64,000 nucleotides of DNA. Source: Lachnospiraceae bacterium. Its GTDB lineage: Bacteria; Bacillota; Clostridia; Lachnospirales; Lachnospiraceae. Positions 36,345 to 45,283 of this stretch are shown here, piece by piece; the first letter of the stretch is position 1, and every line of letters starts with the position of its first letter. The notes under the pieces are model-generated. The model did no database searches, was not told the DNA's origin, and saw nothing but the letters and a program-made list of their open reading frames with translations. The DNA lies in the NCBI GenBank assembly GCA_015056915.1, contig SVFK01000001.1:219219-283218 (forward strand). The letters run 5' to 3'. The position numbers and the translations under genes are program-made.

Positions 36345-36351
36345 TTCGACA
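36345..36351 (-). promoter_or_regulatory. Possible 0A box (TGTCGAA)
   Basis: An exact TGTCGAA on the minus strand, about 60 nt upstream of the -35 of the Spo0A-like gene. A 7-mer can occur by chance, so this is suggestive only because of its place. Confidence 0.4.
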
Positions 36352-36410
36352 CAATTCCTCCAAAAGTATTGAAAAATTCTATTTCCCGCACTGCCTTCCA
36401 ATTCTTTTTC

Positions 36411-36439
36411 TTGTGAGTTTTCTCAAATTATTATATACT
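36411..36439 (+). promoter_or_regulatory. Promoter of the DUF4317 gene
   Basis: TTGTGA, 17-nt spacer, TATACT on the plus strand, 65 nt before the chosen ATG. Confidence 0.6.
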
Positions 36440-36504
36440 TAATTCGTTAACGCTTAGCGCAAGAATTGTCGGCATATAAGCGCATTACAGAAAGGAAATT
36501 ATTT

Positions 36505-37653
36505 ATGATCAGACAGGAAATCGGTGAAATCAAAAAGCTTTTTACTCCCAAAAACTGCTCCATTACTCGTATCTGCGGTTGCTATGTAGATGGGGAAAAG
36601 AATAAAAAAACGGAATTAAAACAGGCATTTCTGGCTCTGCCCGAAGAAGAAATGTATAAATATTTTGAGATTCTCAGAAAAACCCTTTCCGGTACACTGG
36701 GAAAGAATCTTTTAACCTTAGAATTTCCTCTGGCTACCGAGGCGGAAGGCGGCACGCAGGAATTTCTCCTGCGCCTGCGAGACAGCAGACTAAAGGACGA
36801 GGTGCTGTTGGATACGTTTTATGACAAAATAATTGAGGCCTATGAATATGTTGGCAATTACCTGATACTGGTCATCCATGACGTGTATGACGTGCCCGGC
36901 AAAACCACCGACGGCATCGGCATGGAGGATGCCTCTGACGAAGTATATGAATACATATTGGCATGTGTCTGCCCTGTGAATCTGTCTAAACCGGGCTTAA
37001 GCTATAATGCTGCAGAAAACACCTTCCAGAACCGTATCCGTGACTGGGTAGTGGATATGCCCGAGACAGGTTTTCTCTTCCCTGCCTTCAATGACAGAAG
37101 CGCAGACATTCACAGTGCACTTTATTATTCCAAGGACTCTGAGGATTTGAAGGAAGGCTTTGTGGAGCAGCTCTTGGGCTGTCCTCTTCCCTTGTCCGCA
37201 GGCGGTCAAAAGGAAACCTTCCACACTCTGATTGAAGAAACCTTAGGCGAAACCTGTGATATAGAAGTAGTTAAAAATATTCACGAGAAAATCAATGAGA
37301 TGGTGCAGGAACACAAGGAGGACCCGGAACCCTTAATCCTCAACAAAAATGAAGTCAAATCCATATTTGCAAGCAGCGGCGTGGACAATGATAAAATGGC
37401 TTCCTTTGACCAACGCTACGATGAGACCGCCGGCAACGATACCGCTCTTTATGTGAGCAACGTGGTCAACACCCGTACCTTTGAGGTAAAGACTCCGGAC
37501 GTGGTAATCAAGGTAAATCCGGAACGCACTGATTTGATAGAAACCAGGACTATTAACGGCAGAGAATGTCTGGTGATTGAATTAGGGGGAAATGTAGAAG
37601 TGAACGGAATTACGGTGAGATCCACACTACGAGATAATGAAGTAAACGAATAA
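36505..37653 (+). CDS. DUF4317 domain-containing protein
   Basis: 382-aa cytosolic protein of unknown function, in a family common in Lachnospiraceae and relatives. Visible marks are the start MIRQEIGEIKKLFTPKNCSITRICGCYVDGEK, a central ILACVCPVNLSKPGLSY (about residue 155) and a C-terminal RECLVIELGGNVEVNGITV strand pair. No catalytic or membrane motif is seen. The start at 36505 follows AAAGGA; the ORF track start lacks one. It is monocistronic with its own promoter and a shared bidirectional terminator. Confidence 0.85.
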   Translation: MIRQEIGEIKKLFTPKNCSITRICGCYVDGEKNKKTELKQAFLALPEEEMYKYFEILRKTLSGTLGKNLLTLEFPLATEAEGGTQEFLLRLRDSRLKDEVLLDTFYDKIIEAYEYVGNYLILVIHDVYDVPGKTTDGIGMEDASDEVYEYILACVCPVNLSKPGLSYNAAENTFQNRIRDWVVDMPETGFLFPAFNDRSADIHSALYYSKDSEDLKEGFVEQLLGCPLPLSAGGQKETFHTLIEETLGETCDIEVVKNIHEKINEMVQEHKEDPEPLILNKNEVKSIFASSGVDNDKMASFDQRYDETAGNDTALYVSNVVNTRTFEVKTPDVVIKVNPERTDLIETRTINGRECLVIELGGNVEVNGITVRSTLRDNEVNE

Positions 37654-37675
37654 AAAGAGTGTTGCTTGTTATAAA

Positions 37676-37709
37676 AAGCCGATTGGTATATTATTTACCA
37701 ATCGGCTTT
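37676..37709. terminator. Bidirectional terminator between convergent genes
   Basis: 14-bp stem AAAGCCGATTGGTA / TACCAATCGGCTTT. It has A/T runs on both sides and lies between the convergent DUF4317 and chemoreceptor genes. Confidence 0.8.
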
Positions 37710-37712
37710 CGA

Positions 37713-39200
37713 TTAATTCCGTTCTGTGGTTTCTTTCAAAATCTTCAACTGTTCAAAGGTTTCTTCGACAGTTTTTGAAAATTCATGCAAGCTGTCAAAA
37801 ATACTGTCAATATTTTCTTTTCCAACCTGTGTTCCGGCATGCACTTCCTCTGAAGATGCAGACAAAACAGAAATACTATCCACAATCTGCTTATTAGCAA
37901 TCAAAATCCTTCTTACCTGATGCCCCATATTATTCATGCCGGTTTCCAGTTCCAGCATACCACTTTCCACCTCAGCAAAGTTGGAAGTCACCTCATCAAT
38001 CTTCTGACTTTGTGCATCAATACTCTCTGCAGACTCCTGAATACCTTTCTGCGTATCGTCTGTAACGACATTCAGTTCCTTAATAATCTCTGTAATCTGT
38101 CCGGTAGCAGCCTTTGTCTGCTCTGCAAGCATGCGAATCTCATCTGCAACAACTGCAAATCCTTTTCCTAATTCTCCCGCTCTGGCAGCTTCAATGCTTG
38201 CATTCAATGCCAGCATATTCGTTTGCGCAGAAATACGCATAATAGTTTCAGTAATATTGGAAACCTTTTGCACATTTTCTACCAGTTGATTTACCGTTTC
38301 AGAAATCTTTGCAGTATTCTGATTAACCTGCACAGAGCGCTCATGCAGTTCATCCGCATTCTGCTTACCATTTATAATAACATTCTTTAAATTATCCGTT
38401 ATTTCTTTTGCTTCTATTGCAGATGCATTTGCTTTTTCCAACCTCTCCTGTATCTGTCCCGTCATATCAACCTGCTGGTCAACTGCTTTTGCAGTAATAT
38501 CAGAGCTATTTGCAATATCCTCCATGGAGGAATGCGCAGAATCCATGGAGACATTTATTTCCTTCAATTCTTCCAATACATTCCGAAAATCACCATCTAT
38601 TTTAGCCACAATTTCAGCAACTGTCTTAGCAACCTCTTCACGATGCTCTGCTTCCCTACGAATCACTTCCTGGTCTTCTTTACTAAAATCAATCAGGAGA
38701 CTAATCGCACGCCATGAGCCGAAGATGGTAACAAACATACCGATAGTTACGACATTAGCAAAACCAAACGCTTCGGCATCACCTGCAGCATTTAGTAAAA
38801 TGCACTTGATTATACATATGATAAACGATGCAATACATCCAATTATCACAAGCGAGGTATTTAAATATATCATAAAACCAACCACTATGGGGAATGCCAT
38901 TACCAGCGTACCTGCACCGTTTCCGAAAACAAGCACTGAATATGCCACCAGAAATGTCACCGCCATAAATATTGCTGCAATCTTTTTCCTAGCCATAAGC
39001 TTTACAACAATTCCGTTTACAATAATAATTCCCACATAAATTGCACATCTGATATAGGAATTTACCGGATTACCACCCTTTATCACATTGCTTATGTCGA
39101 TTCCCACATATATCAGATACGATATGGTTAAGATCAATAAAAGTGTCTTGTTGGTACGAAGATACTGCTCAGGTGTAATATCCTTCTTCTTCATTTTCAT
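37713..39200 (-). CDS. Methyl-accepting chemotaxis protein
   Basis: 495-aa chemoreceptor. The N-terminal third has about six closely spaced membrane helices (about residues 20-190) with no extracellular ligand-binding domain, so it may sense membrane state or lipophilic signals. The remainder is a long cytoplasmic coiled coil, with the hairpin tip [40 protein letters not shown] (about residue 330) typical of the MCPsignal domain. There is no HAMP domain I can point to. The start at 39200 follows AAGGG. No che genes lie in the window. Confidence 0.93.
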   Translation of the reverse strand: MKMKKKDITPEQYLRTNKTLLLILTISYLIYVGIDISNVIKGGNPVNSYIRCAIYVGIIIVNGIVVKLMARKKIAAIFMAVTFLVAYSVLVFGNGAGTLVMAFPIVVGFMIYLNTSLVIIGCIASFIICIIKCILLNAAGDAEAFGFANVVTIGMFVTIFGSWRAISLLIDFSKEDQEVIRREAEHREEVAKTVAEIVAKIDGDFRNVLEELKEINVSMDSAHSSMEDIANSSDITAKAVDQQVDMTGQIQERLEKANASAIEAKEITDNLKNVIINGKQNADELHERSVQVNQNTAKISETVNQLVENVQKVSNITETIMRISAQTNMLALNASIEAARAGELGKGFAVVADEIRMLAEQTKAATGQITEIIKELNVVTDDTQKGIQESAESIDAQSQKIDEVTSNFAEVESGMLELETGMNNMGHQVRRILIANKQIVDSISVLSASSEEVHAGTQVGKENIDSIFDSLHEFSKTVEETFEQLKILKETTERN

Positions 39201-39258
39201 GGATAAGCCCTTCTCTCTTGTAGTTTTTTCACGTCTTTTGTTATGGTACTTTAGTTCT

Positions 39259-39287
39259 ATTATATGATTGTTGAGTTTTGATGTCAA
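39259..39287 (-). promoter_or_regulatory. Promoter of the chemoreceptor gene
   Basis: Minus strand TTGACA, 17-nt spacer, TATAAT: consensus housekeeping promoter rather than a sigma D type. Confidence 0.75.
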
Positions 39288-39299
39288 CTGATACAGCGT

Positions 39300-39475
39300 T
39301 TATCTCTTCGATAAGGTTTACTTCGCGGTCTGCTCGAGCCGTGAGACCTCGATTCCGCTTCGCTTCATCTCGGTCACGGGCTTCGCCCTATAAACGAAGA
39401 TAAACAGGGATGAAAATTTAAGCGAGCTTAATTTTCATCCCTGTTTATCTTCGTTTGCACGGCTCATGCCTTGCG
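39300..39475. repeat. Palindrome-rich spacer next to the tRNA-Thr genes
   Basis: It contains a near-perfect 31-bp hairpin (39392-39456, loop GA, one bulged base), a GGGC-TTCG-CCC-type hairpin (about 39378-39387), a TTATC/GATAA hairpin, and a long-range helix GAGCCGTG (about 39343-39350) / CACGGCTC (about 39458-39465) that encloses the others. No ORF. On the minus strand it follows the two tRNA-Thr genes and could be their trailer, but there is no U-tract. Function unknown. Confidence 0.55.
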
Positions 39476-39479
39476 TGAA

Positions 39480-39552
39480 AGCTGCTGACGGGAATCGGAC
39501 CCGTGACCTCCGCACTACCAATGCGACGCTCTACCGACTGAGCCACAGCAGC
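39480..39552 (-). tRNA. tRNA-Thr (GGT), copy 1
   Basis: Full cloverleaf: acceptor GCTGCTG/CAGCAGC, D stem GCTC/GAGC, anticodon loop TTGGTAG (anticodon GGT), T stem ACGGG/CCCGT. CCA is not encoded; the discriminator is T. Base 55 in the T loop is C instead of the near-universal T (loop TCCGATT). Confidence 0.95.
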
Positions 39553-39610
39553 AATTATAAAGTTGTAATGTATACACCTCTTCGTCTCTTATGCTTTCAT
39601 TCAAGACGAG

Positions 39611-39683
39611 AGCTGCTGACGGGAATCGGACCCGTGACCTCCGCACTACCAATGCGACGCTCTACCGACTGAGCCACAGCAGC
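39611..39683 (-). tRNA. tRNA-Thr (GGT), copy 2
   Basis: Sequence identical to copy 1 over all 73 nt, 58 nt upstream of it, with unrelated flanks. It carries the same C at position 55. Both are read from the promoter at 39721-39749. Confidence 0.95.
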
Positions 39684-39720
39684 TTAAACCAGATTGCCCA
39701 CTAGCAATCACTGTTCTTCA

Positions 39721-39749
39721 TTCTATCAAATACCCTATTGTTTGTCAAC
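39721..39749 (-). promoter_or_regulatory. Promoter of the tRNA-Thr pair
   Basis: Minus strand TTGACA, 17-nt spacer, TAGAAT, 38 nt before the first tRNA base. Confidence 0.75.
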
Positions 39750-39754
39750 AGAAA

Positions 39755-40393
39755 TTATACATTTTTTTCACACAATTCGTCCATAATTCCCTGATAAATA
39801 TAGGGCCTGAATCTTAAAGCATCTACTTGAAAACAATCTGCAGAGCAAAGACTTATCATGTACATAATCATGCGGGATGCCACAGCAGAAATAACATAGT
39901 CCGAGGGCAGGTCAGCCCTGATTTCTCCTCGTGCAACTCCACGCTCAACAATTTCCGAAAAGATTTTTATAGGCATGTAGCTGTGAAACTCTTCTGTTGT
40001 CATTTTATCGCGCACCAACTGACAATAACTGGTATTCTCTGTCAGGGCATGTATAAACCTCAGGAAATACGGTTGATTTCCTTCCTCTTTTTCAATTTCA
40101 TCCATAAGGAAATTGATTTGTTCTGACAAGGTTTCTCTCTGAATCAACGCATTACTTAATTCATCTACAATCACCTTAATCTGATACAGCAATGCACAGG
40201 CAATAATATCGTCCTTGGTTTCAAAATAATCATAGGCAGTACCCTTCCCGATACCGGCAAGCTCGGTAATCGTGGATACTTTTATGGCATTGAGATCCTG
40301 TCCTTCTGCAATCAGTTGTACTACAGCTTTATAAATCAATTGTACTTTTGGCGGCACATTCTGTGCCGCCTCCATACCTGTTATTCTTCCCAT
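39755..40393 (-). CDS. TetR family transcriptional regulator
   Basis: 212-aa repressor with an N-terminal helix-turn-helix (VSTITELAGIGKGTAYDYFETKDDIIACAL, about residues 40-70) and a variable ligand-binding C-terminal domain. It is encoded 26 nt downstream of the RND exporter and probably represses both through the palindrome at 44543-44560 (inference). The ATG follows AAAAGGAT. A perfect 9-bp hairpin (40350-40370) lies in its first codons and might weaken its own translation. Confidence 0.9.
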   Translation of the reverse strand: MGRITGMEAAQNVPPKVQLIYKAVVQLIAEGQDLNAIKVSTITELAGIGKGTAYDYFETKDDIIACALLYQIKVIVDELSNALIQRETLSEQINFLMDEIEKEEGNQPYFLRFIHALTENTSYCQLVRDKMTTEEFHSYMPIKIFSEIVERGVARGEIRADLPSDYVISAVASRMIMYMISLCSADCFQVDALRFRPYIYQGIMDELCEKNV

Positions 40394-40419
40394 AACTATA
40401 TCCTTTTCACATATGCACT

Positions 40420-43400
40420 CTACGGTAGCTGTGCTTCCACTTCAACCTCTTTCTTCTGCTTACGTTTACGTCCGATATCAGCAAAGTTATCATAAATACA
40501 AGGAATTACAACCAATGTCAGCAAAGTACCGTACAGAAGACCGCCAATCGTTACGACTGCCATAGGCTTTGCCATTTCAGCACCCATATCATTACTGAAT
40601 ACCATAGTACAAAGTGCCAAAATAGTAGTCAATGCTGTCATCAATACGGGACGAAGTCTTGTACGTCCTGCAGTAATAATGGCTTCCTTTTTCTCCATGC
40701 CGCCTTCGCGCAGCTGATTCATATAATCAATGATTACAATACCGTTATTAACGATAATACCTGCCAGCATTACAAAGCCAATCATGGCAATTACACTGAC
40801 CTCACTATTGCTGATAAACAATCCCATGAAGCCGCCGGTAAACGCCAACGGAACCGTAAACATAATGATAAACGGTGACAGCAGAGACTGGAATTGAGCC
40901 ACCATAATCAAATACATGAATACCAGTGCCAAAACCAGCATCAGCATAACCTGTTCCATAGCATCTACAATCATTTCATTCTCACCGGAGAACACTAATT
41001 TATAACCCTCCGGCACAGGATAATCCTTCAAAGCTTCTTCCACATCAGCTGAGACCAGACCCACATTATAGCCTTCTGCAATCGCAGCACTTACAGATAC
41101 ATATCTCACCTGATCAGAACGGTTAATGGATTGTAGCGAAAGGGCACTTTCAAATTCTGCAATGTCAGATAATGCCACCTTAACCGCTTTACCGTTTTCA
41201 TCAGTGCCATTTACCTTCAAATCCTTTACAAGCTCTCTGGTCAGCTGAGTATTCTTGTCATCCGAAATATAAACATTATAGTCCTTATCAGCAGCCACCA
41301 GTGTTGTTGCACTGCTGGCTTCTGCCAGCCTTGCAGAAATCTGAGTAAATACCTGTGCTACTGTAAGACCATAATTTGCAGCCTTTTCGCGATTAATGAT
41401 AATACGTAATTCCTCATCTGATTCACCCAGACCATCATTCACCGCAGCAGTACCTTCCACAGTTTCAATGATTGAAGCAACATCACCGGCAACAGCACGC
41501 AATCCATCCAAATCACGTCCCTGTACCTGAATAGAGATACCGCTTCCACCCATTGCACTCATATCCATAGAGGAAGCTTCTACCGTGATTTCCGCATCCA
41601 GACCGGCAGTCTTCTCTTTAATAATGTCTGCAATTTCCTCATTGGTCATGGTTTTATCTTCTTTTGCCAGAACATAAATGGTCGTTGCATTACTGCTTCC
41701 ACTCTGTCCGCTGAGCATGGATGTGGATGATGTACTGGACATAGCACCTACGTTTTGTACATCCTCAATCTCCAGAATCGCTTCCACTACCTTATCTGTC
41801 AACACACCCGTTTCCTGAAGAGTAGCCTCTTCGTCTAACTGAACATTAACCGTCAACTGGGTGGAATCCATATCAGACATAAATGCAGTACCATTAGTAA
41901 AAGCAGCCGCAATGCTGATTACTAATAAAAGCACTACCAACACATATACCAGAGGCTTCACACGAAGGGAAAGCTTTAACACCTTCTCATAGAAATTAAC
42001 AAGTCCCGTGAATAATTTGCCTTCCTTTCGGCTCTTTGTCTTAGTAAGCATCTTGGATGACATTGCAGGCACTACTGTCAATGCAATAACAAGGCTGGCA
42101 AGCAGGGAATAGGCAATCGTCAGACCCATATCCACAAATAACTGTCTGGTAATACCCTCTGTAAATACGATAGGAAGGAATACGCAGATAGTTGTTAAGG
42201 TAGATGCCATAATCGCACCGGCAACCTCCCTTGCACCTTCCATAGCTGCCTCGCGCATGGAATAGCCTTCACTTCTTAAACGATATATATTTTCAATTAC
42301 AACAATGGAGTTATCCACCAGCATACCGATACCCAGTGCCAGACCGGATAAGGAGATGACATTCAAGGTTACTCCACTGAAGTACATACACACAATCGCA
42401 GTCACCAAACTGATAGGAATGGAGCATGCAATTACAAAGGTGGGGCGCAAATCCCGCAGGAACAGAATCAGTATCAAAATAGCCAATGCTCCACCGAAAA
42501 GTACGTTACTGATAATGGAATCCATAACCAGATCTATAAAAATACCCTGATCCATCAAAGGAATAATCGTCAAGCCTTCATTCTGAGTCATCAGCTTCTC
42601 AAAGCGTTCCTCCAACAAATCAGACACCACGCCGGTAGAGTAACCGGTCTGCTTCTGCATTGTAAGCATCACGCCGGGGCTACCATCCACATTGGTATAA
42701 ATCTCAGCAGAGTTGTCAGTATAGAATACATCTGCAACATCCCCCAGGGTAATTACCGGAACACCCTCCATATGCATATCCATCAGTGGCAATGCCTTTA
42801 ATTCATCCACTGTTTCAGGCTTATCTCCCACACGCACCAGATAATCGACACCGTCCTCGGTCACATATCCGGCAGGCATCGCAAAATTCTGTGCAGTGAG
42901 TAAGCCCTTAATGGTATCTACAGTAAGAATTTCATTCATATCAGCCTGGGCATAGGCATCTTTTTTGGCCTCTGCCAACTGTTCTTCGCCATCCAACACC
43001 TGTTGCTCAGCATCGTCCAACTGTTCCAAACCGGACTCAAGCTGCTCCTTTGCACTATCCAGCTGGGATTGCGCCAGCCCCATCTGATATTCTCCCAGAC
43101 TAATCTGTGTGCTGGCATTAGCAAATTCAATTGCTGCAGTCAGTTGCCCCTTTTCAACCTCCACCAGTCCTGCATTTACCTTCACCAGCTGTTCGTCAAG
43201 GGTAGCTATAGTAGACTCTACTACCTTAGCGTAGGCTTCGTAGCCCATACCATTAGTCTGCGCATTCAGGGCATTTTCCAAATCAGCTTTATTTAACATG
43301 GAAGCCATTGGCTCTGAACCTGCCGCGTAAGCAATGCCTGCCAATGCGGGTGTAACGACAGTACTCTGAGCAATTTCATTGGTCCAATCAGCTTCTGCCA

Positions 43401-44520
43401 ATGCCGATATCATTCTACCCATCATAGGGTCTGCAGACATTTGCGCTGCAATCGTTTTATAGATGTTGCTGCCCAGATAAGAGTTTTTTAAAGCTTCAAT
43501 CTGTGCCTTATACTTGGCAGCACCCTCCGCGTCGCCGCCGGACACACTTCCCTGCATTGACATAAATGCAGTAGTATAGGTAGTCGGAGCGGTAGTAAGT
43601 AAATCAATTTCCTTAATACTGTTATGCAGCTGACCGGCAGTAGCAAGACTGGTACTCATCTGCATCTTGGTCGCTTCCAAATCAGCCTTTGCCGTCAAAA
43701 GTTGAGTCTTGGCTGCCGCAAGCTGCGCTGCAGTGTCAGCCTGGGTATCCTGAAGCTCCTGCTTACCATCCTCAAGCTTCTGCTTGCCGTCATTCAGCTC
43801 TATCTGACCATTGGCAAGCTCCTGCTTACCATCTGTAATTTCCTTTCTGCTGTCCTCCAGAGTCTGCTTTCCTTCCGCAAGCTCCTCCTCAGCCTCCTTC
43901 ATTTTATCGTCAATGGCTGCAAACACCTTTTCATTGATTGCATTCACCTTATCCTCACGGATAATGATATTGACACTTTCCTCCAGAAGTCCTGTTGCAC
44001 TGACACTTGCAACACCTTCAACACTCTCCAGATCCGGAATGATTTCATCAGACACGTAAGTACTGATGTCGCCGTTATCCATGCCTTCCACACCTACCGC
44101 GGCTATCATTACAGGAAGCATATCCGGATTCATTTTAATAATAATGGGATTACCGATAGAATCGTCCCAATAGGATTTAATCTGATCCAGACTTTCTCGA
44201 ATTTCCAACGAAGCGGCGTTCATATCCGCCGACTGAGAAAATTCCAGAATGACCATAGAATAATTTTCACTGGATATTGAGCTTACGCTCTCAATATTAC
44301 TCACGGTAGCCATACTCGCCTCAACCGGCTGTGTCACCACCGTTTCTACAGTTTCCGGGCTTGCTCCGGGGTATGTAGTCATTACAATTACATAAGGCAG
44401 ACTGATACTTGGCAATAAATCTGTGGTCATTTTCATAAAGGATACCACACCCAATACAATTACCAGAATCACACCTACAAGCACTGTGTAAGGCTTCTTA
44501 ACACTAAACTTAGAAATCAT
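40420..44520 (-). CDS. RND exporter (HAE1/AcrB-like) with coiled-coil insertion
   Basis: 1366-aa RND permease; ordinary AcrB-type proteins are near 1030 aa. First helix about residues 13-32, then porter domains, the first six-helix bundle (about 665-850) with LSGLALGIGMLVDNSIVVIENI, a central helix (about 880), second porter half and a last helix bundle (about 1190-1345, with ITAGRTRLRPVLMTALTTILAL). The insertion of about 300 residues (about 190-530) is made of seven-residue G-x-x-x-L units such as GKQELANGQIELNDGKQ, as in YhgE/Pip proteins. With no adaptor or outer-membrane partner in a Gram-positive, the insertion may act as a built-in extracellular stalk (inference). Confidence 0.9.
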   Translation of the reverse strand: MISKFSVKKPYTVLVGVILVIVLGVVSFMKMTTDLLPSISLPYVIVMTTYPGASPETVETVVTQPVEASMATVSNIESVSSISSENYSMVILEFSQSADMNAASLEIRESLDQIKSYWDDSIGNPIIIKMNPDMLPVMIAAVGVEGMDNGDISTYVSDEIIPDLESVEGVASVSATGLLEESVNIIIREDKVNAINEKVFAAIDDKMKEAEEELAEGKQTLEDSRKEITDGKQELANGQIELNDGKQKLEDGKQELQDTQADTAAQLAAAKTQLLTAKADLEATKMQMSTSLATAGQLHNSIKEIDLLTTAPTTYTTAFMSMQGSVSGGDAEGAAKYKAQIEALKNSYLGSNIYKTIAAQMSADPMMGRMISALAEADWTNEIAQSTVVTPALAGIAYAAGSEPMASMLNKADLENALNAQTNGMGYEAYAKVVESTIATLDEQLVKVNAGLVEVEKGQLTAAIEFANASTQISLGEYQMGLAQSQLDSAKEQLESGLEQLDDAEQQVLDGEEQLAEAKKDAYAQADMNEILTVDTIKGLLTAQNFAMPAGYVTEDGVDYLVRVGDKPETVDELKALPLMDMHMEGVPVITLGDVADVFYTDNSAEIYTNVDGSPGVMLTMQKQTGYSTGVVSDLLEERFEKLMTQNEGLTIIPLMDQGIFIDLVMDSIISNVLFGGALAILILILFLRDLRPTFVIACSIPISLVTAIVCMYFSGVTLNVISLSGLALGIGMLVDNSIVVIENIYRLRSEGYSMREAAMEGAREVAGAIMASTLTTICVFLPIVFTEGITRQLFVDMGLTIAYSLLASLVIALTVVPAMSSKMLTKTKSRKEGKLFTGLVNFYEKVLKLSLRVKPLVYVLVVLLLVISIAAAFTNGTAFMSDMDSTQLTVNVQLDEEATLQETGVLTDKVVEAILEIEDVQNVGAMSSTSSTSMLSGQSGSSNATTIYVLAKEDKTMTNEEIADIIKEKTAGLDAEITVEASSMDMSAMGGSGISIQVQGRDLDGLRAVAGDVASIIETVEGTAAVNDGLGESDEELRIIINREKAANYGLTVAQVFTQISARLAEASSATTLVAADKDYNVYISDDKNTQLTRELVKDLKVNGTDENGKAVKVALSDIAEFESALSLQSINRSDQVRYVSVSAAIAEGYNVGLVSADVEEALKDYPVPEGYKLVFSGENEMIVDAMEQVMLMLVLALVFMYLIMVAQFQSLLSPFIIMFTVPLAFTGGFMGLFISNSEVSVIAMIGFVMLAGIIVNNGIVIIDYMNQLREGGMEKKEAIITAGRTRLRPVLMTALTTILALCTMVFSNDMGAEMAKPMAVVTIGGLLYGTLLTLVVIPCIYDNFADIGRKRKQKKEVEVEAQLP

Positions 44521-44542
44521 TTCTTCACTCCTCTTTTATCAT

Positions 44543-44560
44543 TCCGACCGACCGGTCGGA
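44543..44560. promoter_or_regulatory. TetR-type operator of the RND operon
   Basis: 12-bp perfect palindrome CCGACCGGTCGG (44548-44559) preceded by a further CCGA half-site. It lies just downstream of the -10, where a bound repressor would block transcription. This GC-rich motif stands out from its AT-rich surroundings. Confidence 0.75.
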
Positions 44561-44575
44561 CGAAAACTCTGTTAG

Positions 44576-44605
44576 ATTATACTTCCGGACAACGAGAGAA
44601 GTCAA
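44576..44605 (-). promoter_or_regulatory. Promoter of the RND-tetR operon
   Basis: Minus strand TTGACT, 18-nt spacer, TATAAT, with the operator starting about 16 nt further on. Confidence 0.7.
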
Positions 44606-44651
44606 TAGATTCCCCATATATATATTATAAAAAAAATATAAACCCGCCTCT

Positions 44652-45272
44652 TTAGAGCATCTTGCGGATTTTACTCTTCAATCGCTGCAGAGCATTATCC
44701 GTGGATTTCTCATCCCGCCCCAGAACCTTTGCAATCTGTGTGTAGCTCATTCCGGTCATATACAAATCAAGCACCTGCTTTTCAAAGGTGCTCAACTCAT
44801 TTTCAATCACATTCTCCAAATAAGCCACTCGTTCCTTGTCAAGAACCATTTCCTCAGGATTGATTCCTGCCTGATCAGCAAGTGATTCCATCAAGTTGGC
44901 TTCTTCCTTTCCCTCCTGCTCGGAGAGACTTCCATATAAGGAAACATAAGAATTAAGCGGTATATGCTTCTGTCTTTTGGAAGCCTGTACCGCCGTATAC
45001 AGCTGTCTGCTGATGCACAAATCTGCAAAGGTATAAAAGCTGGCATCACGACCACTGTCATAATCCCTGACAGCCTTAAACAGACCTATCATCCCCTCCT
45101 GAATCAAATCCTCACCATCTCCGCCCAGAATGTACATGGATTTAGCCTTACTGCGCACCAGATTTTTATACTTATCACATATATAATCCATTATGGGTTC
45201 TTCCCCACTGCGCAGACGATGAATCAGTTCTTCATCAGAGGCCTGCGCGTAATTTGAATAATCTCTTGCCAT
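44652..45272 (-). CDS. sigH: RNA polymerase sporulation sigma factor SigH
   Basis: 206-aa sigma factor that in spore formers drives early stationary-phase genes including spo0A. Region 2 contains EDLIQEGMIGLFKAVRDYD (about residue 53) and region 4 SYTQIAKVLGRDEKSTDNALQRLKSKIRKML at the C-terminus, closely matching SigH. The gene order cysE-cysS-mrnC-rlmB-sigH is the same as around B. subtilis sigH (yacP absent). AGAAAGG precedes the ATG. Confidence 0.95.
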   Translation of the reverse strand: MARDYSNYAQASDEELIHRLRSGEEPIMDYICDKYKNLVRSKAKSMYILGGDGEDLIQEGMIGLFKAVRDYDSGRDASFYTFADLCISRQLYTAVQASKRQKHIPLNSYVSLYGSLSEQEGKEEANLMESLADQAGINPEEMVLDKERVAYLENVIENELSTFEKQVLDLYMTGMSYTQIAKVLGRDEKSTDNALQRLKSKIRKML

Positions 45273-45283
45273 AAATACCTTTC

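Noticed and set aside
39466-39672. 68-aa plus-strand ORF with two similar halves
   Set aside because: The repeat in the protein is simply the two identical tRNA-Thr genes read on the wrong strand.
40350-40370. 9-bp hairpin in the first codons of tetR as an attenuator
   Set aside because: Perfect stem but within coding sequence and without a U-tract or second structure; mentioned only in the gene entry.
43624-44280. 218-aa plus-strand ORF inside the RND gene
   Set aside because: Leu- and Cys-rich antisense reading of the coiled-coil heptads; long only because the repeat lacks stops in that frame.
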